From JBJHCA01 sp050485785 (GTDB taxonomy: Bacteria; Bacteroidota; Bacteroidia; Chitinophagales; Saprospiraceae), in assembly GCA_050485785.1 (NCBI GenBank), contig JBJHCA010000013.1:1-50669 (forward strand): DNA of 50,669 bases, given 5' to 3'. The translations under genes and the position numbers were made by a program. This document shows positions 33,801 through 42,500 of the stretch, piece by piece (within the stretch, counting starts at the first letter, position 1; each line of letters opens with the position of its first letter). The notes under the pieces were generated by a model. The model saw only the letters and a program-made list of their open reading frames with translations. It did not search any database and was not told where the DNA came from.

Positions 33801-35630
33801 GTTACCGGTTGGTTTCCCAATCCTATAATTACCATTGTACCCGACAATACAGAAGGATGTGAACCCCTGGAAGTTTTTTTTGAAAACAATTCATACCCCA
33901 TCAACGGGTATACTACTTTTTGGGAGTTTGGCGACGGTGGCACTTCATTGGAAGCCAGCCCCACATATACTTACGAAAATCCGGGAATTTATACCGTAAT
34001 ACTCACTATCACTGCGCCTCCGGGAAGTCCCGGCAATTGTGTTTCAGTAGATACCTTTATTGATCTGGTGAACGTAAATGCCAGCGGTATCATCAATTTT
34101 GACGTGGTTTATGATCCATGTTCATCCCAGATCCCTATCCAGTTCATGGATTTATCAACTGCCGGCAGCAGTCCGATTTATTACTGGAACTGGAATTTCG
34201 GCGATGGTAATGAAAGTGTTGAACCCTCACCACAACACATTTATTCAGAGCCCGGAACCTATACCGTAAGCCTTACGCTGACCGACAGTATCGGTTGCCA
34301 TCGAACTTACACGGATACATTGCAGTATTACCCGGCATCACTTATCGACATTTCCTGGGAAACCGATGGTAACTGCACTCCATTGACCGCTTCATTCTTC
34401 AACCACTCTCAGTACTACACTGACCCGGAATATACATGGACCTGGCAATTCAGCAATGGAGTATCACTCAGTGGTTCGCAGCCCGAACACACCTTTCAGT
34501 CCGGAGGAGATATTATTCTCACGGTTACCAGCATTTCGCCTTCAGGTTGCACAGCTCAGGCAGTTTATGACAATCTGGGCATCAACAACCCGCCAACAGC
34601 TGCATTCCAGGTGAGCTGGGATTCATGTGCACTGGATCCAATACAGCTTACAGACCAATCCATTCCGGGAGGGTTGGCATTGACAGACTGGATCTGGTCA
34701 TTCGGAGACGGCTTTCAGAGCAACCTGCAATCTCCTTTTCATACATTTACTTCTCCTGGGGTATATGATATACAGCTCATAGTGCGGGACAATAATGGCT
34801 GTTATGATACCAGCCATATCAGAACCCTGTCGTATTTTCCGGCACCGCTGATTGACCTTGAGCCCGACAGATGGTTTGATTGTGCCGATGCCACCATCAC
34901 ATTCACCAATTGGTCACAACCGATTGATGAAAACTACTCCGCCTTCTGGCAGTTTGGTGACGGTAACTCGGCAAGCTTTCATGAAGGTGAACATACTTAC
35001 ACTCAGGCCGGTGAGTTTCCGCTTACCCTGACCATGACTTCTCCCACGGGCTGCACTTCATCCCGCACCTTAGAAACCCCGCTGAATATTGCCCCGCATT
35101 TTATTGCTGAAATCGCGATTGATCCGGATCCGTTTACCCAGCTTGATAAGACTGTGACGGTAACTGCATTGCCCGAAAGCATTGCTGTTTATGAATGGTT
35201 TCTCAATCAGCAGTTCATCACTTTTGCCCCTGATTTTGACTTTGATCCCGAACAATCATCTCAGATCACCCTGGGCTTGTATGCCACTCACCCCTATGGA
35301 TGCACCGACACAGTTCAGCGCATCATAGTCCTGGAACCGACACTGAGATACTATCTTCCCAATGCATTCAGCCCTGATGAGAATGGCAATAATGACCTAT
35401 ACTTCGGCGTAGGTTCCCTTTTAGGGATCCATAGTTTCAGCATGGAAATATTTAACCGGTGGGGTGAAAGAGTATTTTTCAGTACCCAGCCTGAAGTGGG
35501 CTGGAACGGACGCAAAAACAACACCGGTCACAAGATCCTCAGTCAGGGCAACTACGTTTGTATAGTCCGGATTGTTGATGCTCAGGGCAAGCAGCATACA
35601 TTTACGGAAAACATTATGCTGCTGAGATAG
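30822..35630 (+). CDS. Giant PKD-repeat protein with type B T9SS sorting domain, long paralogue
   Basis: A 1602-residue paralogue of the preceding gene. The N-terminal domain (SHLIGGYMSYECLGNN to FQFNVTSC) matches it. A first linker domain is followed by twelve PKD-like domains of about 85 residues, in alternating types: A units contain a DTC pair and DxxGC with WDFGDG, B units contain TEGC, YPI-GY and SPSGC. There are six A-B pairs, then one spacer domain. The tail from LPNAFSPDENGNNDLY to the end is the type B T9SS sorting domain. The ATG at 30822 with an AAAGGAG ribosome site was chosen; a GTG at 30780 is upstream. It should be exported and displayed as an elongated surface adhesin or filament. 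Confidence 0.9.
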   Translation: MRQLLISLLSVLFVLLSVYSLHASHLIGGYMSYECLGNNSYRFTVKIVRDCFGNNAPYDGSINFTIYAGNNLNFPFQTVFAPLVPSNITTVPITANNPCLIPPANLCVQEAFYQVVVTLPFNASGYYVAHQRCCRNSTVNNIFNPGALGSVGNTFMIFLSAAAQTNQANGQCGNSSPVFEQLPPAVICLNQDINFNVGGTDADGDSLVYSLCAPYEGGSQFAPAPNPATPPPYNGVVFIGPLYSAANPLGTNPPMTINPQTGLISGIPSIPGQFVVGVCVSEYRNGVLLSQTRRDFQFNVTSCAQVVNAALESDETLIQPGGPNLYTLYTCGDTIIEFQDLSTDQNFINAWQWTFFKNGEFFKQDTTQNPVINFEEPGLYTGMLVVNPGTEDCTDSSSILVNIYPDMIPDFDFLYDSCAFVPVDFEDLSTPLGNNIITGWLWDFDDGFTSTLQNPSHFYDSLISGDFLVTLTITDNNGCTRDVSKTVEYYPSPIIAIDADTFQGCSPFFIQFSNNSYPIDGYSTLWVLGDGDSAFVASPAHTYQDPGYYSVIIEITSPVNGCVSKDTFIDLIKVEPIPFALFSTAMDTCEQLPVTFFESSIDTGLLPILTWYWDFGDGNDTLLTEALDVAYGYADAGIYTVSLTVADSIGCSSTFTEIIEYFPASAIAIEPSLTEGCSMLEVEFANFSFPVSGYDILWDFGDGNTSTDLSPVHFYTDTGIYTVVLTITSPSGCVSQQIFNDLIAVWPLPQPDFSIDYDTCSTLPVLFTSQSFNVGSGGPVNTWSWNFGDNNTASAPMTSHQYTEPGTYFPQLTVTDINGCTDSISYELVWYPAASISFSADETEGCEMLEVSFTHNAVPSTGYDFWWSFGNGSTSTAENPFHAYTSPGFYDVSLQIVSPAGCESELVAEDFIKVYNNPTAQFNYAFDTCTVTPVSFFDTSIPGDGTIVSWLYDFGDGNTSGLPVTTHLFDTAGFLTVSLTVADIFGCTDSTAIVTGWFPNPIITIVPDNTEGCEPLEVFFENNSYPINGYTTFWEFGDGGTSLEASPTYTYENPGIYTVILTITAPPGSPGNCVSVDTFIDLVNVNASGIINFDVVYDPCSSQIPIQFMDLSTAGSSPIYYWNWNFGDGNESVEPSPQHIYSEPGTYTVSLTLTDSIGCHRTYTDTLQYYPASLIDISWETDGNCTPLTASFFNHSQYYTDPEYTWTWQFSNGVSLSGSQPEHTFQSGGDIILTVTSISPSGCTAQAVYDNLGINNPPTAAFQVSWDSCALDPIQLTDQSIPGGLALTDWIWSFGDGFQSNLQSPFHTFTSPGVYDIQLIVRDNNGCYDTSHIRTLSYFPAPLIDLEPDRWFDCADATITFTNWSQPIDENYSAFWQFGDGNSASFHEGEHTYTQAGEFPLTLTMTSPTGCTSSRTLETPLNIAPHFIAEIAIDPDPFTQLDKTVTVTALPESIAVYEWFLNQQFITFAPDFDFDPEQSSQITLGLYATHPYGCTDTVQRIIVLEPTLRYYLPNAFSPDENGNNDLYFGVGSLLGIHSFSMEIFNRWGERVFFSTQPEVGWNGRKNNTGHKILSQGNYVCIVRIVDAQGKQHTFTENIMLLR
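32040..35099 (+). repeat. Six tandem A-B pairs of PKD domains (about 510 bases per pair)
   Basis: Alternating domains of two sequence types repeat six times, about 170 residues per pair. The neighbouring short paralogue has a single A-B pair in the same position, so this array looks like an expansion of that pair. Pairs have diverged considerably, so it is not a recent copy-number change. Confidence 0.8.
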
Positions 35631-35697
35631 TGGCCGGGTATAACCTTTCCCGGGTTGAATACGGGATTAAAACTGGACAATCCCTGCCTGAAATTTC

Positions 35698-35705
35698 TAC
35701 CTTTG
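35698..35705 (+). promoter_or_regulatory. -7 promoter box (TACCTTTG) for purD-murF
   Basis: Exact TAnnTTTG about 40 bases before the purD ATG at 35743, in the gap after the PKD gene. Confidence 0.6.
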
Positions 35706-35742
35706 TGTCCAATACTAATCGCTTACCGATCAAGTTCCTTTT

Positions 35743-37032
35743 ATGGATATACCCGAACATCTGAACGTATTGCTGCTGGGCTCCGGTGGCCGTGAACACG
35801 CTTTAGCCTGGAAGATAAGGCAGAGCGACTTTTGCGGAAAACTCTTTATGGCGCCGGGTAATCCCGGAATGGAAATGCTGGGTGTTTGCCTTCCCTTTCA
35901 GGCCGGCGATACAGAGCAGATTGCCAATACCATTCGCCATGAGAATATCGATGTGGTAATTTGCGGCCCGGAAGACCCGCTGGCCAACGGACTGCAAGAC
36001 AACTTACAAAATCTTGGCGTTCTTGATCAATGCATTTTTGTGGGTCCGGGAAAAAGCGGCGCACGCCTGGAAGGCTCAAAGTTTTTTGCCAAGCAGTTCA
36101 TGCAACGGCATGGTATCCCGACCGCTTCGTATGCACAATTTTCGGCAGATCAGGCAGAAGAAGCCGTTGAATACATCAGCAATCGTCCGCTGCCCATAGT
36201 GTTAAAAGCCGATGGGCTGGCAGCAGGCAAAGGCGTTATTATAGCCGAATCATACAATGAAGCCATAGAAGAGCTCAGGGCGATGCTGACTGGCAAATTT
36301 GGTGAAGCCGGCAATACCGTGGTTATCGAGTCATTTTTAAAAGGCACTGAGTTTTCCGTTTTCATTCTCACCGATGGCCGGCATTATTATATGCTTCCTC
36401 AAGCTAAAGATTACAAAAGGATAGGCGAGGCAGATACCGGGCTCAATACCGGAGGTATGGGCTCTATTTCGCCGGTACCGCTGGCCGATGAAGAAATGAT
36501 GGAAAAAGTGGTTTCCCGCATCATCAAACCTACCTTGCACGGGCTCGAAAAAGAGAATATCCCGTATTTCGGATTTATCTTTTTTGGCCTGATCAGTGTG
36601 GAAGGTGAGCCATACGTGATTGAATACAATTGCCGGATGGGTGACCCCGAGACTGAATCCGTTATGCCTCGCATACAAGGGGATTTACTGGCGGCCATAC
36701 ATCAGCTTGGCCACGGACAATTCAGCAGTTTGTTGCTCACTGAAACAAAGGAGCATGCTGCGTCCGTAATTCTGGTATCCGGCGGCTATCCTGAAGCTTA
36801 TCAGAAAGGGAAACCCATAAGCATCCCCGGATTGAGCAGCGACTATCTGCTTTTTCATATGGGTACTGCCATGAACAACGATCAGCTGGTAACTTCAGGC
36901 GGTAGGGTTTTATCCGTTACCTGTACGGCAGAAAACTACAGGGATGCATTGAAAAAAGCATACCTTCTGGCTGAAAAGATCAGCTTTGAAGGCAAATACT
37001 ATCGCACCGATCTGGGTTTTGATCTTCCATGA
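35743..37032 (+). CDS. purD: Phosphoribosylamine-glycine ligase (GAR synthetase)
   Basis: A 429-residue ATP-grasp enzyme of purine synthesis that joins phosphoribosylamine and glycine. Seen are the N-terminal VLLLGSGGREHALAWKI, the ICGPEDPLANGL segment, the ATP-grasp loop VLKADGLAAGKGVIIA, GTEFSVFILTDG and NCRMGDPETESVMPR with metal ligands. Its stop overlaps the murF-alr start (ATGA). Confidence 0.95.
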   Translation: MDIPEHLNVLLLGSGGREHALAWKIRQSDFCGKLFMAPGNPGMEMLGVCLPFQAGDTEQIANTIRHENIDVVICGPEDPLANGLQDNLQNLGVLDQCIFVGPGKSGARLEGSKFFAKQFMQRHGIPTASYAQFSADQAEEAVEYISNRPLPIVLKADGLAAGKGVIIAESYNEAIEELRAMLTGKFGEAGNTVVIESFLKGTEFSVFILTDGRHYYMLPQAKDYKRIGEADTGLNTGGMGSISPVPLADEEMMEKVVSRIIKPTLHGLEKENIPYFGFIFFGLISVEGEPYVIEYNCRMGDPETESVMPRIQGDLLAAIHQLGHGQFSSLLLTETKEHAASVILVSGGYPEAYQKGKPISIPGLSSDYLLFHMGTAMNNDQLVTSGGRVLSVTCTAENYRDALKKAYLLAEKISFEGKYYRTDLGFDLP

Positions 37033-39569
37033 AGCTTTTACTGTCCAATATTACCCGCGTCATCAATGCCCGGATCATAAGGGGTAGCGTTGAGCATCAC
37101 ATCGTTCGGAGAATATTTATTGACAGCAGGGATTACCCGCCGGCTGAAGAAAGTTTGTTTATTGCCATCAGCGGCAAAAGGCACAATGCTGCCCGGTTTA
37201 TACCCCAACTGGCGGAACGGGGCTTTACCATGTTTATTACCGATGAAGACGTACCCGGGCTGCCGGATGATGCGAACATCACCATCCTTCGGGTGGATCA
37301 TAGCCTTAAAGCACTTCAGGCATTGGCTGCCTATTACCGTAGTATGCATAAAGGGACGCTGATTGCGATAACCGGCAGCAACGGAAAAACCATAGTGAAG
37401 GAGTGGATCTATCAATTGGTGCAGGCTCATTATTCAGCATACCGCAGTCCCAGAAGTTACAATTCCCAGGTGGGAGTGCCGCTGTCGATCTTCGGACTGG
37501 AGCCGGAACATCAGGTGGCCATTATGGAAGCGGGGATATCACAACCCGGGGAAATGGAAAAACTCGAGGCTATGTTACAGCCCGCTACCGGTCTGTTTAC
37601 CAACCTGGGTTCAGCTCACGATGAGGGTTTCACCTCAAAGCAGCAAAAGCTGGAGGAAAAAGCGCTTCTTTTCAAAAATTGCAGCCAATTGATTTACTGT
37701 GCCGATCATATGGATGTATCACATTTTTTTGCCCCCGCATGGCGGGGGCGTGGCGCATATACCTGGACTGTCGAAGCTGCAGAAGAGGCTGACGTTTGGT
37801 ATGAATCTTTACATGCAGGCCAGGGGGGATCGATACAAAAATTGGGGAGCCTGCACACAAAGAGTTATCCAAAAAACACCAACACCTGGAAAGCTACAAG
37901 TAGCAGGATAACGTTCGAATTCAGTCTGCCTTTTACCGACCCCATACTGGTTGAAAATGCACTACATGCCATTACTTACTGCATATTACTGGGGCTGCCG
38001 CCGGAAACCATTGCCAAAGGTGCCGCTGAGCTTGAAAGCCTGCCTATGCGGCTGGAACTGAAGTGGATAAGGCAAGGGAATATGCTGGTGAACGACAGCT
38101 ACAACAGCGATGTCAAGTCGTTGGAAATTGCGCTTCACTTTATGATGCAGCACCATGCTTTACCGCATAGCATGTTGATATTAAGTGATGTGCTGCAGTC
38201 CGGGCTGCCTGATGATGAACTGTACCGCAGAATTGCTGAGCTGATTGCGGCTGCCGGGATCAATCAGGTAATTACTGTGGGTCAATACAGCCATCAACTG
38301 GCAGGAAACCTCAACCTCGAAACAATCAGTCACCGGCATTTTCCGGATACCGAAGCATTACTTGATGATCCTTTGCCGGACAGTATAAGCAATACGGGCA
38401 TATTGCTCAAGGGTGCACGCCAGTTTGCCTTTGAACGTGTGGCGCGCATATTGGAGCAACGAAGGCATGATACCCTGCTTGAGATCAACCTGGAGCATTT
38501 GGTTCACAATTTTAATGTCTATCGCACTGCAGCCGGCAGCAGAGTAAAAACCATGGCCATGCTAAAAGCTTCGGCCTATGGCACCGGAAGCGGGGAAATA
38601 GCCCGGGTGTTGCAGCATGAGCAGGCTGATCATCTGGCTGTGGCCTATGCCGATGAAGGTGTACAGCTTCGCCGTGCCGGCATACATTTACCCATTGTAG
38701 TACTACAGGCACAGCCCGCGATATTTGACATTTTGCTGCAGCATAGCCTGGAACCGGAGATTTACGACATATCACAGCTCAAGTGGTGGATAGAGGCTGT
38801 CAGGGAACACCGGCCCAATAAAGCACCGGGCATTCATTTAAAAGTTGACACCGGAATGCACAGGCTGGGATTCCCGTACCATTCACCGGATGAGTTAAAA
38901 ACACTACTGAGGGATAACCCGAAAATTGGTGTACGCAGCATATTTACCCATCTGAGCGGAGCTGACAATCCGGAACACAGGAGCTTTACCTTGCAGCAAA
39001 TCAGCAGATTCAGGAAGGTATACGGAGAATTGTGCGATGTGCTGGGATACCGGCCACTGAGTCATATGCTGAACTCCTCAGGTATGGCAGTTTACCCAGA
39101 AGCCTCGGAGGACATGGTACGGATCGGAATCGGATTGTATGGATTTGACCCTTCCGGCAATATACAACACGAGCTTTTGCCTGTGGTAACATTCAAAGCC
39201 CGGATTCTGCAAATTAAACAAGTGCCTGCCGGAGAACCCATTGGGTATGATCTTAAGGGAATTTCAGACAAAGTCCGCACCATAGCCGTAATCAGTGCCG
39301 GATATGCAGACGGAATACCAAGAACACTGTCCAACGGAAAGGGTGGAGTATATATACAGGGATGGTATGCACCATTTGCAGGTACCATTTGCATGGATGT
39401 AAGCATGGCAGATATCAGTCACATTCACGGCGTAATGACGGGTGATGAAGTGGAAATATTTGGAGGCATGCAGAGTATTAAGGATGTAGCTGAAAAAGCC
39501 AGAATGATTCCCTATGAGCTATTGACCAGTATTTCACCACGAGTGAGACGGGTCTTTTTCAGGGGATAA
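37029..39569 (+). CDS. Bifunctional UDP-MurNAc-tripeptide:D-Ala-D-Ala ligase / alanine racemase
   Basis: An 846-residue fusion of MurF (1-~475) and alanine racemase (~482-846), an arrangement known in Bacteroidota. MurF joins D-Ala-D-Ala to the peptidoglycan precursor; P-loop GSNGKT at 116-121, then VEN-LHA. The racemase makes D-alanine with PLP: Lys513 in MLKASAYGTG, IGYDLKG, GYADGIPR, and ICMDVSMAD. Placing both in one chain couples D-Ala supply to use. Odd: residues about 263-292 (AGQGGSIQKLGSLHTKSYPK) look like an insertion relative to the family and the DNA there contains a dispersed motif; a perfect hairpin lies at 37731-37749. Confidence 0.94.
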   Translation: MKLLLSNITRVINARIIRGSVEHHIVRRIFIDSRDYPPAEESLFIAISGKRHNAARFIPQLAERGFTMFITDEDVPGLPDDANITILRVDHSLKALQALAAYYRSMHKGTLIAITGSNGKTIVKEWIYQLVQAHYSAYRSPRSYNSQVGVPLSIFGLEPEHQVAIMEAGISQPGEMEKLEAMLQPATGLFTNLGSAHDEGFTSKQQKLEEKALLFKNCSQLIYCADHMDVSHFFAPAWRGRGAYTWTVEAAEEADVWYESLHAGQGGSIQKLGSLHTKSYPKNTNTWKATSSRITFEFSLPFTDPILVENALHAITYCILLGLPPETIAKGAAELESLPMRLELKWIRQGNMLVNDSYNSDVKSLEIALHFMMQHHALPHSMLILSDVLQSGLPDDELYRRIAELIAAAGINQVITVGQYSHQLAGNLNLETISHRHFPDTEALLDDPLPDSISNTGILLKGARQFAFERVARILEQRRHDTLLEINLEHLVHNFNVYRTAAGSRVKTMAMLKASAYGTGSGEIARVLQHEQADHLAVAYADEGVQLRRAGIHLPIVVLQAQPAIFDILLQHSLEPEIYDISQLKWWIEAVREHRPNKAPGIHLKVDTGMHRLGFPYHSPDELKTLLRDNPKIGVRSIFTHLSGADNPEHRSFTLQQISRFRKVYGELCDVLGYRPLSHMLNSSGMAVYPEASEDMVRIGIGLYGFDPSGNIQHELLPVVTFKARILQIKQVPAGEPIGYDLKGISDKVRTIAVISAGYADGIPRTLSNGKGGVYIQGWYAPFAGTICMDVSMADISHIHGVMTGDEVEIFGGMQSIKDVAEKARMIPYELLTSISPRVRRVFFRG
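37731..37749. repeat. Perfect GC-rich inverted repeat inside murF
   Basis: GCCCCCGC (37731-37738) and GCGGGGGC (37742-37749) pair perfectly around a three-base loop, within the coding sequence (residues near FAPAWRGR). It is preceded by seven T but not followed by a T run on either strand, so it is not a terminator. Confidence 0.6.
37857..37876 (-). repeat. Dispersed ~20-base motif, copy inside murF
   Basis: Minus-strand TTTTTTGGATAACTCTTTGT. Close copies occur at 26221-26240 and 2224-2243 (each differing by one base), and related ones at 7063-7074, 9461-9474 (+), 13511-13527 (+), 19152-19170 (+) and 21319-21336. The copy here lies in the family-atypical segment of MurF. Confidence 0.55.
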
Positions 39570-39583
39570 TTGAACCAGGAACA

Positions 39584-42500
39584 TCAGAATGTAGCCCTCA
39601 CCTGTGCCCTGCCGGTATGAACCAGCGGGCTGAGACCGGTTTTTCTTCCTTCATATCCCAGCGATAACATGATGTTGCCGGCAATGCGACGATCAAAGGC
39701 AATATTCCACAGGAAATTGTTTCCGGAGCGCAACCCTTCAAGCATGGCAAATTCAACAGCCGTTCCCTGAACACCTTCATATTGTACTGAAGCAAAGGTA
39801 AATCCTGTTCGTACCGATGCTCGGCCTACACTGCTCAACTGGTATTGGAGCGAAAAGTCGTGTTTTGCCGCAGATTCGCCGCCATACTCAGGGGAGTTAA
39901 CGAGATGCTCAAATGAATAGCCGGCATTCAGGCGCATTACATTGCTCATGAGCCAGCTCAGTTCAGGGTGAATCCGAAAAACCTCCAGATCATAATTGCG
40001 ATTTAAGCCTTGCTCTGCGATTAGTGACCGCCGGGGAACCGCCATTTCAAGGTGTAGCGTATGCCATCGCGTAAACCCGGCTCTGATCTTCATGAATGGC
40101 TCATACCTGCTTCGTTTCTCGAGGCCGGTACTCAGTAACATACCCGAGGAAGCTTGGCCATAGCCCAATTCGATGCCCCACCGCGGATGATCGCGATTGA
40201 AATGCAGCACATGCCGTTGGTTGGAGCTTACTGAAACCAGCGCTGTATCCGGGATATTGGACTCAAACGGGTTATAAATGGCTACTCCTTCCACCGGCTG
40301 CACTTTTCGATTAATCTGGAACAATGACTGAAGAATAAACCGACGTAAAACATCCCGCAAGCCTTGTCCGGCTCTGATCACGGATGCAGGATGGACAGCC
40401 AGACTCTGGTTCCATTGCATACTGCGAACAGTAACAAATTCATCGCTGATAATCACTACCCTGATGTGATCGGCTTCATCGGGATAAAGACCAATTTCAA
40501 ATTCATCGGTTTGCTTGATTCCGTCACCATTGCGGTCAATCCAGATGTAAATACCTTCACCCGGGTTTACCTGAATATAGTTGAAGTCGAGTCGGGGCTC
40601 CTGCCCTGCACCCAATTCGTAGGTAGTATTGCCCCTCAGCAAACCTGACCAGGCATTAAACTGTTGTTCAAATCTTCCCAGAAAATGCCTGGCAGACGAG
40701 GTTCCTGCAAAATCGGCATTGCTTACTTTGAGATCGCGGAAATGGCCAAAAAAGGAAAACTGGTATGACGGACCTGTATTCAGATTCCAACGGGCCTGAA
40801 ATTCATCAGCCATTGAGGCCCGGTCAAAAGATTCACCTTCCGGTGCGTAATCTGCCCGGCGTATATAACTCAGCCTCAGGGCAGATACTGCAGACATTTC
40901 CTGCGACATAAATACCTCCATGCGGTCAAAGTATAGGCTTGCCGGCAAAAGATCAGATGTCAGGCTGTCAGTAAGCGTGATCTGCTCCCTTTCAGCTATT
41001 ACGCCCAGGCGTGTGTTAAGGGTACCCGGAATTCTGCCGGCAAGGGATAAGTAAGGCCTGAACAAGCTGTTGGCTGCACCATCTTCATCTGCCTGCATCA
41101 TAGCTCCATGAGTATTGGCTTCTATATCGTCGGTTTGCCATGAAGCGCTCCATTCGTGCATCAAGCCCCTGAATGACCTGCCAAAAGTAAGACTGTTAAT
41201 CTGGTATTGAGCATTGACTACATCCAGGTAGCCCAGGCTCAACCCAGTTCGAAGCCAGTGAAACTCATTCCCGAAAGCATCATCCAATGTCCATTGGCGT
41301 GCAAAGTCGCGTTCCCGGAACGGGTTGACCTGATTAAAATGGCGATGAACGTACTCGTATGCACCATGCCATGAAAGGACCCACTGTTGTGCTCCGGCAG
41401 TATCCACGCTGTGAATCAGATCCCGCCGCCAGGCGGAACGCACGGCATAACCCGTATTATCGGCAGCATCCCGTGAAGAAAATGTATTGTTATCGAGATC
41501 AGACAAAGCCAGCTCCAGCTTTACTTCGGTTCGCTGGTCAGGATGCCATGCCCCGCCTCCGGCAATCATGCGTTGCCTGCGTGGAGCAATCAGTCTTTGC
41601 AGCGGCTCATATCTTCCCGAAGGCATTCCTGTTAAACTGTCAGGAGCAACCCAGGCAAAAACCGCCCCATTGGCCAAGGAGCTTGTTCGAATATAATGGC
41701 CGTTACCTTCGCCTACATCCGTAAAGCGCGCCACATAGTGCGCATCATCTTCATTGGTACTGTACACCAGGACCTGTTCGTACAAAACACCATTGACCAT
41801 TGTATCAGTGAGCCTGTACATGATGCGTTCGGGATTGAAGCCACCTTCCAGGGTATCTATACCACTGACCAGTGCATCCGCTGCAGAATCGCCAAGCTGA
41901 GCCAGTAATTGCCGCTGGGCGGGGCTTAAATCCTGCACCCCTGAGGTGTTCCTGTTATCCTGCTCGGTAAAAAAGTGGCCGTAAACCGTAAAATCAGGAG
42001 ACCTGTAAGTAGCTCCCGAGGCTGCAGAGCTCCGGAGATAAGCCTGCTCGGTGTACTCAAATTCGATCCGGATACGGCTGTATGCCGTAATAAACTTACG
42101 CGATGTAAATGTTATCTCTCCGCGGTTGTAGTCGATTACATAATCGTATTGCTGACCCCGGGTCAACAATTTCTCATCCACAAAAACCCTTTCTGTTCCG
42201 GCCAGTATGATGATAAATTTTTCACCTTCCGCACCGGTAAGCCGGTAGGGCCCCTGATTGCCTTCCATACCCCGGATGTTATTGACTGTAAACCGCCCTC
42301 TTGAAAGCGCTGCCCCTGCATTGATCTCAAGTGACCGGTCATCATCCCAGATGAAACGATGACTGAGCCTTAGACCCTGCATTTTTTTATAATGTCTCAA
42401 AAAGTAAGCCCCCGGGTCAGTCAGTTCATAGTCCCCGGCCAAAAGCTTTGTTTCTCCTCTGCTCAACTGTATAAAAATTTTATCAAAATCCTGAAGCTGT

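Noticed and set aside
35634..35653. CCGGG / CCCGG inverted repeat after the giant PKD gene as terminator
   Set aside because: The stem is only five pairs and no T run follows.
37731..37749. GC hairpin as a terminator
   Set aside because: No T run follows on either strand and it lies inside an intact coding frame.
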